Source: an uncultured Gammaproteobacteria bacterium
Lineage (GTDB): Bacteria; Pseudomonadota; Gammaproteobacteria; Pseudomonadales; Pseudohongiellaceae
NCBI GenBank assembly: GCA_913060975.1
Contig: CAJXVC010000001.1
Location: 496,001 to 560,000, forward strand
DNA: 64,000 bases
Direction of reading: 5' to 3'
Translations under genes and position numbers: made by a program
The notes under the pieces: generated by a model
Told to the model about the DNA's origin: nothing
What the model saw: the letters and a program-made list of their open reading frames with translations, nothing else
The model's database searches: none
In this document: one piece after another, positions 53,607-63,352 of the stretch
Position numbering within the stretch: position 1 is the stretch's first letter
Layout: each line of letters begins with the position of its first letter

Positions 53607-53758
53607 GATGCTGCCTCACTAACAAAAATTGTTCGCTCAGACTAGTCAAAAAACGAGCGATTTGTAACCTGCTTCACACTATGCCGAATGCAAATTGATA
53701 CTATTTTTCTCGACTTTTTCTGAACTCAAAACAATTGCAGCAAAGTTACCATTAGTAC

Positions 53759-53787
53759 TTGCTACCCCTTAGTGAATGCTTTATAAA
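53759..53787 (+). promoter_or_regulatory. Sigma-70 promoter for the HU-like gene
   Basis: A -35 TTGCTA (53759-53764) and a -10 TATAAA (53782-53787) are separated by 17 bp. It is the best plus-strand promoter in the gap and predicts a leader of about 215 nt before the coding region. Confidence 0.5.
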
Positions 53788-53952
53788 TACACCCCCTGAG
53801 AGTTGATGGGGAAGCGCCCTGCTTCTTCACGAATCAGAACTATCGAATTGAAACGCGCACTGGGGAACGATTCACATAGCGAGATTCGGCAAGGACGAAT
53901 CATCAGATCAACTCACGGGTACTAAAAACACTCAAAACCTGTATTCAGTTCC

Positions 53953-53969
53953 ACTTCGAATTTCGAAGT
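53953..53969. repeat. 17-bp palindrome in the hu leader
   Basis: ACTTCGAATTTCGAAGT is a perfect inverted repeat of 8-bp arms about a single T. It sits 44 bp upstream of the chosen ATG. As DNA it could be an operator; as RNA it can form a 6-bp stem with a 5-nt loop. Confidence 0.6.
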
Positions 53970-54013
53970 CGATCGAATACAACTGTAACCAACACAACCG
54001 AGAAGAGATGGGC

Positions 54014-54403
54014 ATGGCTGTTAAGAAAAAATCTGGCAAAACTGCTGCCAAGAAAACAACTGCGGCGGCAAAGCGTAAAGCTCCGGCTATTCAAAAGAAA
54101 TTTACCAAGACAGAAATCCTGAACGAGATTTCTGCTAACACTGATGTGAGCAAGAAAGAAGTTGCAGCGGTTCTTGACGAACTGGCCGTATTGATTGAGC
54201 GACACATCAAGAAGCGTGCCGTTGGCGAGTTTACTCTGCCAGGCCTGCTGAAAATCAAATCTGTAGTACGTCCAGCTCGTCCAGCGCGAAAGGGTGTTCC
54301 TAACCCATTCCGTCCGGGTGAAACCATGGACATTCCACGTAAGCCAGCTACAACACGTGTGAAAGTGTTGCCACTGAAGAAACTCAAGGAATTTGCACTC
54401 TAA
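54014..54403 (+). CDS. HU-family DNA-binding protein with lysine-rich tail
   Basis: A 129-residue nucleoid protein. The first 28 residues or so are a Lys/Ala-rich, histone H1-like tail. The HU/IHF fold follows (about 30-129), with FTKTEILNEISANTDVSKKEV at its start, of which FTKTEILNEI is typical, and a DNA-binding arm near VPNPFRPGETMDIPRKPATTRV. ATG at 54014 is preferred because GAGAAGAG lies 8-14 bases upstream; an in-frame ATG at 54008 is too close to it. An intrinsic terminator follows. Confidence 0.9.
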   Translation: MAVKKKSGKTAAKKTTAAAKRKAPAIQKKFTKTEILNEISANTDVSKKEVAAVLDELAVLIERHIKKRAVGEFTLPGLLKIKSVVRPARPARKGVPNPFRPGETMDIPRKPATTRVKVLPLKKLKEFAL

Positions 54404-54463
54404 ATTCCAGTGGTCGGCGTTTCAGCACGGCCTTACTGAGTAAATCGGATCGTTATGATCCTG

Positions 54464-54490
54464 AAAAGGCAGCCTCGGGCTGCCTTTTTT
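54464..54490 (+). terminator. Intrinsic terminator after the HU-like gene
   Basis: A 7-bp GC stem (GGCAGCC at 54468-54474, GGCTGCC at 54478-54484) with a 3-nt loop, an upstream A tract and a six-T tail. It ends 16 bp before the proS ATG. If proS is transcribed from further upstream, this hairpin lies in its leader. Confidence 0.88.
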
Positions 54491-54506
54491 GTATGGAAAT
54501 AAACAC

Positions 54507-56234
54507 ATGCGAAGTAGCCAATACCTTTTAGCCACAGTCAAAGAAACCCCCGCCGACGCCGAAATCGCCAGTCACCAGCTAATGATTCGAGCCGGCATGA
54601 TCCGCAAGCTGGCCACTGGCCTCTATACCTGGATGCCGCTAGGCCTGCGCGTACTGCACAAGGTGTCGCAGATTATTCGCGAGGAAATGGACAAGGCTGG
54701 CGCCATGGAAGTCTCCATGCCAGTCGTACAACCTGCCGAGTTGTGGCAAGAATCCGGCCGCTGGGACGTGATGGGGCCCGAGCTACTGCGCATCAAGGAC
54801 CGTCATGAGCGGGACTTCTGTTTAGGCCCAACTCACGAAGAAGTCATCACAGACATCGTGCGTGGTGAGTACGCCAGCTATCGCCAGCTACCTGCCAACT
54901 TGTACCAGATTCAGACCAAGTTCCGCGATGAGCGCCGCCCAAGATTTGGCGTTATGCGTGCCCGGGAATTCGTCATGAAGGATGCCTATTCCTTTCATGC
55001 TGACGATGAATCATTGCAACAGACCTATCAGACGATGTACGCCACCTATTCGGCTATCTTCACTCGTTTGGGTCTGGATTTTCGTGCCGTCATTGCCGAT
55101 TCGGGTAATATCGGTGGCAGCACGTCCCATGAGTTTCACGTCCTGGCCGCGTCGGGTGAAGATGAAATCGTCTTCAGTAGTGACAGCGATTACGCTGCCA
55201 ATCGCGAATTGGCAACTGGCACGTTGCCCAAGATCGCTCAAGAGACTGAACAATTGCCCGCTGCAGAAATAGACACTGGCTCGGCGCATTCGATTGAAGC
55301 GGTTTGTGAACTATTAACTATTCCGGCCAGCAAGCTGGTTAAGACACTTATAGTCCACGCCGCCGACGAAGACGGCCAGCAGAGTGATGAGTTGGTCGCA
55401 TTGCTGCTGCGCGGTGACCAGGAATTGAATGAAACCAAAGCCGCCAAGCTACCCGGTGTCGCCTCCCCTGTTACCTTCGCCAGTGACGAAGCCATCGAGA
55501 AAGCCATCGGTTGCAAGCCTGGCTGTATTGGCCCGCGCGATCTGCCAATTAAAGCGATCGCTGACCACAGCGTTATCGATCTGGTGAATTTTGTGTGCGG
55601 CGCCAACAGCGATGGCAAACACTTGCAAAATGCCAACTGGGACCGCGACTGCCAATTCACCAGTAAAGCGGATATCCGCAAAGTCAACGAAGGCGACATC
55701 AGTCCAGACGGCAAAGGCACGTTAGCCATGAAGCGCGGCATTGAAGTCGGGCATATTTTCCAGCTGGGCAAGAAATACAGTGAAGCATTAAAAGCGACAG
55801 TGCTGGATGTCAACGGCAAATCAGTGGTGATGAGCATGGGGTGCTACGGTATCGGCGTTACTCGTGTCGTGGCAGCTTGTATCGAGCAGAATCATGACGA
55901 ACGAGGCATTATCTGGCCCGATAATATCGCACCTTTTCATGTCGTCATCGTGTTGATTGATGCGCAAAAGTCCGAACAAGTCAGTGAATTTGGCGAGGCG
56001 TTATATAAGGAATTGCCAGAGCTGGGTTTCGAAGTATTACTCGATGACCGTGACAAGAAGACCAGCCCCGGAGTGAAGTTTGCCGAATCAGAATTGTTAG
56101 GCATTCCCCATCGACTGGTTATTTCACCCCGCTCGCTGGCGGATGGCATCGTGGAATACACGGCTCGACGCAGTGGCGAAAAACAGACACTGGCTCCAGA
56201 TCAGGTCATCGACTTCTTCAAGCAATTGAGCTGA
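54507..56234 (+). CDS. proS: Prolyl-tRNA synthetase (bacterial type)
   Basis: A class II synthetase for tRNA-Pro with an editing domain that clears Ala-tRNA-Pro. The 575 residues match the bacterial form (572 in E. coli). The N-terminus [19 protein letters not shown] is typical. The class II motif 2 region has [26 protein letters not shown], seen as [10 protein letters not shown]. The YbaK-like insertion is at about 225-405, and the anticodon-binding domain follows. The ATG at 54507 has only a weak GGAA upstream. A candidate -10 TATGAT lies at 54454-54459. Confidence 0.97.
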   Translation: MRSSQYLLATVKETPADAEIASHQLMIRAGMIRKLATGLYTWMPLGLRVLHKVSQIIREEMDKAGAMEVSMPVVQPAELWQESGRWDVMGPELLRIKDRHERDFCLGPTHEEVITDIVRGEYASYRQLPANLYQIQTKFRDERRPRFGVMRAREFVMKDAYSFHADDESLQQTYQTMYATYSAIFTRLGLDFRAVIADSGNIGGSTSHEFHVLAASGEDEIVFSSDSDYAANRELATGTLPKIAQETEQLPAAEIDTGSAHSIEAVCELLTIPASKLVKTLIVHAADEDGQQSDELVALLLRGDQELNETKAAKLPGVASPVTFASDEAIEKAIGCKPGCIGPRDLPIKAIADHSVIDLVNFVCGANSDGKHLQNANWDRDCQFTSKADIRKVNEGDISPDGKGTLAMKRGIEVGHIFQLGKKYSEALKATVLDVNGKSVVMSMGCYGIGVTRVVAACIEQNHDERGIIWPDNIAPFHVVIVLIDAQKSEQVSEFGEALYKELPELGFEVLLDDRDKKTSPGVKFAESELLGIPHRLVISPRSLADGIVEYTARRSGEKQTLAPDQVIDFFKQLS

Positions 56235-56246
56235 ACAACACGCCAA

Positions 56247-56534
56247 TTAACGCAAAATCTCAAATTGTGCCGGATCGCCGGCGTCCGCAACTGAGCACGG
56301 GTCGATCAACAGCTGATCGACCCGTGCTTGGGGCGGTCCAGTGGCCAACCAGTCACGCATACTGGCGAGCGCTTGGCTATCACCGATAAGCGCAAATTCG
56401 ACCGCACCATCGGCGCTATTACGCACCCAACCGCCCAGACCCAGCTGTCGCGCCTGAGATTGCGTCGCCGCACGAAAGAAGACTCCTTGAACCCGTCCTG
56501 TTACCCTGCCGCGCAGGGCCTGCAGCTTACTCAT
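56247..56534 (-). CDS. yccX: Acylphosphatase
   Basis: This small cytoplasmic enzyme hydrolyses carboxyl-phosphate bonds such as acetyl phosphate. It has 95 residues. The catalytic arginine is R21 (GRVQGVFFR) and the catalytic asparagine N39 (GWVRNSADG), the two invariant active-site residues. It is convergent with proS (12 bp) and divergent from yihY. Confidence 0.94.
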   Translation of the reverse strand: MSKLQALRGRVTGRVQGVFFRAATQSQARQLGLGGWVRNSADGAVEFALIGDSQALASMRDWLATGPPQARVDQLLIDPCSVADAGDPAQFEILR

Positions 56535-56590
56535 ATCACATCTCCGGCAAGTTTTTCTTGCGGCGTAATGGGAAGCCCCTGTATATCTCG

Positions 56591-56596
56591 TATAAT
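56591..56596 (+). promoter_or_regulatory. -10 element for yihY
   Basis: A perfect TATAAT lies 50 bp upstream of the yihY start. I see no -35 hexamer of quality at 16-18 bp. Confidence 0.35.
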
Positions 56597-56646
56597 AGCG
56601 GTTCTGGGCCAGCTATCGAAACGGCTCGCCAATCAACAAGGCACGC

Positions 56647-57990
56647 ATGGCAATGCAACTCACGCAGCTACGGCACTTTTATGTGCAGTCGCGGCGCACA
56701 ATCAATAACTTCCTCTGGCATCAGCAGATATCACAACTGCCGTGGTGGCGGCGCACATTGGTGCGTAGCTGTCAGATAACTGTGGCCATTGGCCGCGATT
56801 TGACTCAGGAACAATTATCTCTGCGTGCCATGAGTCTGGTGTTCACGACCGTGATTGGCTTTTTCCCACTGTTCGCACTGATTTTCTCGGTATTAAAAGG
56901 CCTCGGCGCACACAATGCCATGGAGCCAACATTACTCGCTCTGCTCGAGCCATTGGGAGAGCGCAGCACAGAAGTCACCAGCCAGATTCTCGGTTACGTA
57001 GACAACCTGCAAGTCGAACTGATCGGGATTACCAGTATTGGCATGTTGCTTTATATCGTCATCGACATGATGCGCAAGATCGAGGCCGCGTTTAATTACA
57101 TCTGGACTGTCAAACAAGGGCGCTCCTGGTCGAGCCGTATCAGCGAATATTTATTCGCCGTGATTGTCAGTCCATTGCTGCTGTTTATCTCGGTCAGCAT
57201 CACCAGCTATGTCAACACCAACTTCTTTACCGCATTTTTGGATGATCTGGCTTACGGCACTGTCATCATCCAGTTCACTGCCGGTCTCGCGCCGATCCTG
57301 CTCATGTCTTTGGCGTTTGCTTTCGCCTACGGATTTTTACCCAACACCAGAGTGCAATTCGGCTCCGCTTTCATCGGTGGCCTCGTCACAACAATTATTT
57401 GGAAACTGATGGGCACCCTGTTTCAGGAATTTTTTGTAACGTCGGCACGAGAATCCCTGTACCTGGCCTTTGCATCAGCCATTATAATCATGTTCTTTAT
57501 TTACTTCGGCTGGTTGGTGGCTCTTATCGGCAGTAGCATTGCTTTCTATCATCAGAACCCCGCTAAAACCCGTACCGGTCGTGAAAAATTACAACTCAGC
57601 GCGTCGCAAAGCGAACGCCTCAGTCTCGCTGTCGCCGCCACTATTATTGAACGCTTCAATGCCGGTGAAAGAGCCTTGACCGAAGAACAACTGATCGAGT
57701 CGCTGGACAGCAACCCCATGGCGATCGAGTCCGCCATTATCAGTTTGCTCAACATTGGCCTGATTACGGCAACCAGCGATGACCCGGCAAGGTTTCTGCC
57801 AGCCCATTCCATCGCCGATTGCACGCTTTATGAAATCTGGAAAGCGCTGCGCGAGGCAGACTCGGATTTGATCAGCACCAGCGGTGAGTCCCGCGAGCTG
57901 CATTTAATCAAGGAATTTCAGGACAAGCTCGACACCACCATCGAACGCGAGCTGGGTGATATCAAGTTTGTCGATGTCGTTAAAAATTGA
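56647..57990 (+). CDS. yihY: YihY/BrkB family inner-membrane protein (UPF0761)
   Basis: A 447-residue polytopic membrane protein, once misnamed RNase BN. Six hydrophobic segments are visible between about 65 and 310, including SLVFTTVIGFFPLFALIFS, the family opening LTQEQLSLRAMSLVFTT (seen in part), and FIYFGWLVALIGSSIAFYHQN. The C-terminal cytoplasmic part (about 325-447) resembles a winged helix with EEQLIESLDSN. The function is not established. The ATG at 56647 follows AAGG. arsC starts 13 bp after the stop. Confidence 0.9.
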   Translation: MAMQLTQLRHFYVQSRRTINNFLWHQQISQLPWWRRTLVRSCQITVAIGRDLTQEQLSLRAMSLVFTTVIGFFPLFALIFSVLKGLGAHNAMEPTLLALLEPLGERSTEVTSQILGYVDNLQVELIGITSIGMLLYIVIDMMRKIEAAFNYIWTVKQGRSWSSRISEYLFAVIVSPLLLFISVSITSYVNTNFFTAFLDDLAYGTVIIQFTAGLAPILLMSLAFAFAYGFLPNTRVQFGSAFIGGLVTTIIWKLMGTLFQEFFVTSARESLYLAFASAIIIMFFIYFGWLVALIGSSIAFYHQNPAKTRTGREKLQLSASQSERLSLAVAATIIERFNAGERALTEEQLIESLDSNPMAIESAIISLLNIGLITATSDDPARFLPAHSIADCTLYEIWKALREADSDLISTSGESRELHLIKEFQDKLDTTIERELGDIKFVDVVKN

Positions 57991-58003
57991 TGCGGAGTCA
58001 ATC

Positions 58004-58962
<959 letters not shown>

Positions 58963-58966
58963 TCCT

Positions 58967-59350
58967 ATGACCGAATCAACTACTAACGCCTTAGTCTGGC
59001 TGCCGCGACTGCAGCGACTGGTCCTGGCAAGCTACTACGGTTTGCTGGCTTGTTTTTTACTGGGTGCGATCGTGGCACTGGAAGGCATCAGCGCAGCAAC
59101 ACCTGTTATCTGGCTAATTCAGGCCATTCCCCTGCTGATTTTTGCTCGCGGGCTGCACCAGAAACGGCTACGAACCTATGCCTGGATGTCGTTTGTCGTC
59201 CTGCTCTATTTTTGCAATGCAGTATTGATCGCGTTTGATCCGGAGCGCAGATGGCTCGGCTTGCTGGAAGTATTTTTTACTGTGAGTTTGTTTGTCGTAC
59301 TGGTCATCTATATCCGCCTGTTTCGCAACCACTATCAGGTCGGTATCTGA
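58967..59350 (+). CDS. DUF2069 membrane protein
   Basis: A 127-residue DUF2069 protein with four predicted membrane helices (about 15-40, 45-65, 72-92, 100-120). The function is unknown. The ATG at 58967 lies 4 bp after the wrbA stop; the frame is open upstream but overlaps wrbA. It ends the yihY-arsC-wrbA-DUF2069 unit and is convergent with hda (93-bp gap without a clear terminator). Confidence 0.85.
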   Translation: MTESTTNALVWLPRLQRLVLASYYGLLACFLLGAIVALEGISAATPVIWLIQAIPLLIFARGLHQKRLRTYAWMSFVVLLYFCNAVLIAFDPERRWLGLLEVFFTVSLFVVLVIYIRLFRNHYQVGI

Positions 59351-59443
59351 TCGCTTGCGCAGTAGTCGGCAGGTAGACAATAAGTAAGACACGAGAGCGA
59401 AGCAGGAGAAGACAACGCGTTTTCTAGCCCACTCTTGCCCTAC

Positions 59444-60145
59444 TCACCATCCCATAGTGTCTTTCACCAGCGGCACAGTCAACGCTCGGCGTTGACTCAA
59501 TGTGCTGGTATCCAGCGCTTCCAGCACGGCCATCAACGAGCTCATACTGCGCTCTTTTCTGGCCAAAATATATTCTGCTACCTTGCTGTTGAGATTCATG
59601 CCACGACTCGCCGCCCGCATTTGCAGCGCCGCTTTCTTATCGTCGTCTGCTAAGCTTTGAAGCTGATAAACGGGGGCCAACTGCAATCGCGAATGCAGAT
59701 CAGCCAGTTTCAAGCCAATGTCAGATAATGCACAGTTGGCACCAAAGACGAGTTGGGTCCCGCTCAGCGCCGCTCGATTAAACGCATTGAACAGCGCCAA
59801 TTCCCACTGACTATCGCCAGCTATAACTTCTACATTATCGATGCAAACAAGATTTAACGCTTCGATGCCTTCCAATATATCTGGCGAGAACTCCAGACGA
59901 TCCTTGAGGGGCAAATAGATGGCCGACTCACCGATTGCTGATCTGGCATGACACACCGCTTGCAACAGATGCGTGAGGCCAGCACCCTGCATGGCGCGAA
60001 TGTAGAGTATTTGGTCTGCGGCAACTTCAGAAGCTAGCAGATCAAGCAACTGCCGGTTTGCGTCGGCCACAAAAAAATTGTCAAAGCGTGCTTCGTCGTT
60101 CAGCTTGATGCCGAGAATGAGCTGCGTCGGACTGGTGGAGTTCAT
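59444..60145 (-). CDS. hda: DnaA regulatory inactivator Hda
   Basis: Hda works with the beta clamp to stimulate ATP hydrolysis by DnaA after initiation. It has 233 residues. The N-terminal clamp-binding peptide is in TQLILGIKL. The AAA+ P-loop region reads MQGAGLTHLLQAVCHA, and the Walker B-like LVCIDNVEVIAGD and sensor segments follow. It starts 3 bp after the DUF2066 gene, a conserved pairing. Confidence 0.93.
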   Translation of the reverse strand: MNSTSPTQLILGIKLNDEARFDNFFVADANRQLLDLLASEVAADQILYIRAMQGAGLTHLLQAVCHARSAIGESAIYLPLKDRLEFSPDILEGIEALNLVCIDNVEVIAGDSQWELALFNAFNRAALSGTQLVFGANCALSDIGLKLADLHSRLQLAPVYQLQSLADDDKKAALQMRAASRGMNLNSKVAEYILARKERSMSSLMAVLEALDTSTLSQRRALTVPLVKDTMGW

Positions 60146-60148
60146 GGG

Positions 60149-61348
60149 CTAGCGGGTCCAGCGGTAGTGGAGAAAATCTCCGGTCTCATCTGTGGAGCTG
60201 TTTACAGGCAGCAGATCTCTGTCCAGCGCGATCAATTCGCTTAGTTGCTGAGGGTTACCGCGCAGATTCAGGCGCAGATCCAGACGCGACCCATCCAGGG
60301 CAACTGTGGTCACTGACTCGACCAGGCCCAAGCCTTGTACATAATTGACCAGCGCAGAATAAGCACGTAGATCGCCAACCCCATCAATGCGCAGACTGGC
60401 CTGCTGGGCCGTCATTGTTTCCGGTGAGATTGCAAAATAACTCGCCAGTTCGGTGGTGATTCTGTCCAGCGGGCCATGCAGATAATTCTGCAAGTCGGTA
60501 TCGAAGCCATCGAAGACTTGCACTTGATCCTGAAAAATAAACTGCCACAAGCCCACTAACTCGCCGCCGGCAGTAAAGTGCAACCTGGCTGATAGTATAC
60601 TGTCAGCGCCATAGCGCTCACTCGCCGCACGAATCGCGTCTTGTTCGAGATTCCATACCTGATTTTCATTGAGATTGCGGCGATCGGCGAAATCCAGAAC
60701 CGGGAAGATAATTGGCAGGCCGCGCCGCTGTGCGAATTCTCGCATTAGCGCGATGATCTCCGGGTTGCTCTCACCGGTAAGCATCTCGCGCTCACCGGCT
60801 GAATTCTGCATCACCATCCAGACCAACACGCTGGGCCGATTGCTGTCCCATACAGGAATGCCGGCACTGGTTAAAAGTTGGTTGATCAATGACGGAGCAA
60901 ACTCAACCGAAATAAAGCGCTGTTCCCGGGTTGTTGGTTGTGGTGCTACAGGAGCTGCCGGTGGCGTGCTATCCGCATCACTCGTGCTCACCTCTTCCTG
61001 GGCGGCGGAGTCCTCAGCTTCTTCTGTCGCCGCGACTTCAAGCTCTCCTGGCTCAATTGCTACGGTCTCACTGGAATAACTAATCGCCTCCACGTAGCGC
61101 TGTGCATTGCGAATGGCATCGTTGACCGCCGGGTTGCTACTCCAGTTCTGCGTGCCCGTAACCTTGAGAATGACAGCCTCTAGAGCCTCCTGAAATGCGC
61201 GATTCCGCTCGCTATCGCTTTCGTTCGCGACTGCGACTCGCTCGGTATACAAGCCAGTCACCGGCAAGGCCGAGATGCCTGCGATCCAACCCAACGCAAG
61301 CAATAGAATCGACAGGCGCACGGCCCTTTGTCCAAATGTGTACTTCAT
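60149..61348 (-). CDS. DUF2066 periplasmic protein
   Basis: A 399-residue DUF2066 protein of unknown function, usually found next to hda and purM. A signal peptide (about 1-28, ending ISA-LP) predicts export. The conserved TGLYTERVAVANESDSERNRAFQEAL region is recognisable in part (VAVANESDSERN). A Glu/Ala/Ser/Pro-rich linker covers about 110-150. ATG 61348 is chosen; 26 codons upstream are open but do not look like protein. Confidence 0.88.
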   Translation of the reverse strand: MKYTFGQRAVRLSILLLALGWIAGISALPVTGLYTERVAVANESDSERNRAFQEALEAVILKVTGTQNWSSNPAVNDAIRNAQRYVEAISYSSETVAIEPGELEVAATEEAEDSAAQEEVSTSDADSTPPAAPVAPQPTTREQRFISVEFAPSLINQLLTSAGIPVWDSNRPSVLVWMVMQNSAGEREMLTGESNPEIIALMREFAQRRGLPIIFPVLDFADRRNLNENQVWNLEQDAIRAASERYGADSILSARLHFTAGGELVGLWQFIFQDQVQVFDGFDTDLQNYLHGPLDRITTELASYFAISPETMTAQQASLRIDGVGDLRAYSALVNYVQGLGLVESVTTVALDGSRLDLRLNLRGNPQQLSELIALDRDLLPVNSSTDETGDFLHYRWTR

Positions 61349-61570
61349 GGGCGCGATAATACTGTAAATGCCCGGCTTTCGCCTAACCGTCAGGCTAAAG
61401 TTGTCAGTCGCCAGTAAATTCTCCACCTGTCAGGTGGTCTGCGCGCGCTTTCAGCTCGGATTCAGCCTCGACAGGCTTCAATGACTCTCAGCAAGGCATT
61501 AATTGACCAGAACATGCAGACAAATACAGCACAAACTACTACCCAAAGGCTCAGCTCGATGAATGGAGCA

Positions 61571-61599
61571 CTGACGTATCCTTTGCTTCTTGATAAACT
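61571..61599 (+). promoter_or_regulatory. Candidate promoter of purM
   Basis: A -35 CTGACG (61571-61576), a 17-bp spacer and an extended -10 TGATAAACT (61591-61599) lie 47 bp upstream of the purM ATG. Four of six bases match in each hexamer, with the TGn extension. Confidence 0.4.
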
Positions 61600-61645
61600 G
61601 CGCCCCGGTGCCAGCAAGGCGACGACGACATCAGGAAGAGAGTGC

Positions 61646-62704
61646 ATGACTAGCGAGCAAAAGCCAGACAACAAACCCAATAGCCTTAGCTACCGCGACG
61701 CCGGAGTAGATATCGATGCCGGCAACAGCCTTGTTGAACGCATCAAGTCAGTCAGCGCACGCACCCACCGACCCGAAGTACTCTCCAATCTTGGCGGATT
61801 CGGCGCCTTGTGCGAAATCCCGGCCAAATACCAGCAGCCTGTCCTGGTTTCTGCCACAGATGGCGTGGGCACGAAATTGAAGCTGGCCATGGCCATGCAA
61901 AAACACGACACCATCGGTATCGATCTGGTTGCCATGTGTGTAAATGACCTGATCGTCTGTGGCGCTGAACCGCTTTTCTTCCTCGATTACTATGCCACTG
62001 GCGGCCTGCAAGTAGAAAATGCTGCTGCCGTAGTAACCGGCATAGGCGCCGGTTGCGAGCAAGCAGGCTGCGCCCTGATTGGCGGCGAGACTGCCGAAAT
62101 GCCCGGCATGTACAGCGGCGATGACTACGATCTGGCCGGCTTTGCTGTCGGTGTCGTCGAAAAACAGAAGATCATCGACGTCAATGATGTGGAAATCGGC
62201 GACTGTTTAATTGGCTTGCGCTCCTCTGGCCCCCATTCCAATGGTTATTCCCTGATCCGCAAGATTCTGGAAGTCTCCGACGCCAAACTGGACGACGATT
62301 TCCATGGCCGGCCATTGGGCGAAGTATTGCTCGAGCCCACGATTATTTACGTCAATATGGTGCGCGAACTGGCAGCAACAGTCGACATTAATGGTATTGC
62401 CCACATCACTGGTGGTGGCTTGATAGAAAACCTGCCACGCGTACTTCCCGAAAAAGCCTGTGCCGCCATTATTTCCGATAGCTGGGAACGCCCGGCAATC
62501 TTTCGCTGGTTGCAGGCACAAGGCAATGTCAGCGACACCGAGATGCTGCGAACGTTTAACTGCGGCGTCGGCATGGTGCTCTGTGTGCCGAAGAAAGACT
62601 GCGATGTCGCCCTGAAGACTTTGAATCGTGATGCCGAGAACGCGTTCTACCTGGGTGATATTGTCGAGCGCGATGCCGACTCTGCACAGGTAGTGTTCCG
62701 CTAG
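61646..62704 (+). CDS. purM: Phosphoribosylformylglycinamidine cyclo-ligase (AIR synthetase)
   Basis: PurM closes the imidazole ring in purine synthesis, making aminoimidazole ribotide with ATP. It has 352 residues (345 in E. coli). The N-terminal [43 protein letters not shown] and [16 protein letters not shown] segments are all family motifs. The ATG at 61646 follows AGGAAGAG; the frame is open far upstream but not PurM-like. purN follows after 9 bp. Confidence 0.97.
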   Translation: MTSEQKPDNKPNSLSYRDAGVDIDAGNSLVERIKSVSARTHRPEVLSNLGGFGALCEIPAKYQQPVLVSATDGVGTKLKLAMAMQKHDTIGIDLVAMCVNDLIVCGAEPLFFLDYYATGGLQVENAAAVVTGIGAGCEQAGCALIGGETAEMPGMYSGDDYDLAGFAVGVVEKQKIIDVNDVEIGDCLIGLRSSGPHSNGYSLIRKILEVSDAKLDDDFHGRPLGEVLLEPTIIYVNMVRELAATVDINGIAHITGGGLIENLPRVLPEKACAAIISDSWERPAIFRWLQAQGNVSDTEMLRTFNCGVGMVLCVPKKDCDVALKTLNRDAENAFYLGDIVERDADSAQVVFR

Positions 62705-62713
62705 GAGTCGCTG

Positions 62714-63352
62714 ATGGCGCAATGCAATGTAGTCATACTCATTTCCGGAAGCGGCTCGAATCTGCAAGCGCTGATTGATCAAAGCAAAACTGCTGAATAC
62801 ACCATTGCTTCAGTGATTTCCAATAACGCTGACGCCTACGGCTTGCAACGCGCAACTCGCGCCGGGATCCCCACTCTGGTCATTGATCATCGTGATTTCG
62901 CTGATCGTAAAGAGTTCGATCTGGCCCTTCAGGAAGCAATCGACGCAATCAATCCAAACCTGCTCGTGCTGGCCGGCTTTATGCGTATTCTCGGAGCCGA
63001 TTTCGTCAGTCACTTTAGCGGTCGTATTCTGAATATCCACCCGTCATTGCTGCCGAAATTTCAGGGCACACGCACCCATGAGCGTGCACTGGAAGCGGGT
63101 GAGAAGGAACATGGTGCATCGGTGCATTTCGTCACCGAAGACCTTGATGGCGGCCCGGTTATCGCCCAGGAACGCATCAAGGTGCGCGCAGACGACACAG
63201 CTGACTCATTGCAACGGCGTGTATTACAGAAAGAACATCTGCTCTACCCGAAGGTAGTCAAATGGTTTGCCGGCGGCCGACTCGCAATGCGTGATGGCCA
63301 GGCGTGGCTCGACAACAACCCGTTACCTGCGACTGGAGTTCCAGCCTCATGA
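62714..63352 (+). CDS. purN: Phosphoribosylglycinamide formyltransferase
   Basis: PurN transfers a formyl group from 10-formyltetrahydrofolate to GAR. It has 212 residues. The phosphate loop SGSGSNLQAL is at 11-20. The catalytic residues are N107 and H109 (NIHPSLLPKFQG) and D145 (TEDLDGGPVI), one residue off the E. coli numbering. Its stop overlaps the next ATG (ATGA at 63349-63352). Confidence 0.97.
   Translation: MAQCNVVILISGSGSNLQALIDQSKTAEYTIASVISNNADAYGLQRATRAGIPTLVIDHRDFADRKEFDLALQEAIDAINPNLLVLAGFMRILGADFVSHFSGRILNIHPSLLPKFQGTRTHERALEAGEKEHGASVHFVTEDLDGGPVIAQERIKVRADDTADSLQRRVLQKEHLLYPKVVKWFAGGRLAMRDGQAWLDNNPLPATGVPAS

Larger units (their letters stand above)
53355..54013. other. 659-bp intergenic region between fmdB and the HU-like gene
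   Basis: No gene is convincing here. The region holds, in order: the fmdB promoter with a GC hairpin near the transcript start (about 53398-53415); an orphan terminator-like structure at 53571-53606 with competing hairpins to about 53660; the hu promoter at 53759-53787; hairpin-forming GC sequence at 53790-53825; and a 17-bp palindrome at 53953-53969. The hu transcript should therefore have a leader of about 215 nt. Confidence 0.55.

Noticed and set aside
55238..55837. 199-codon minus-strand frame inside proS
   Set aside because: It lies wholly opposite the ProRS editing domain, with no supporting signal.
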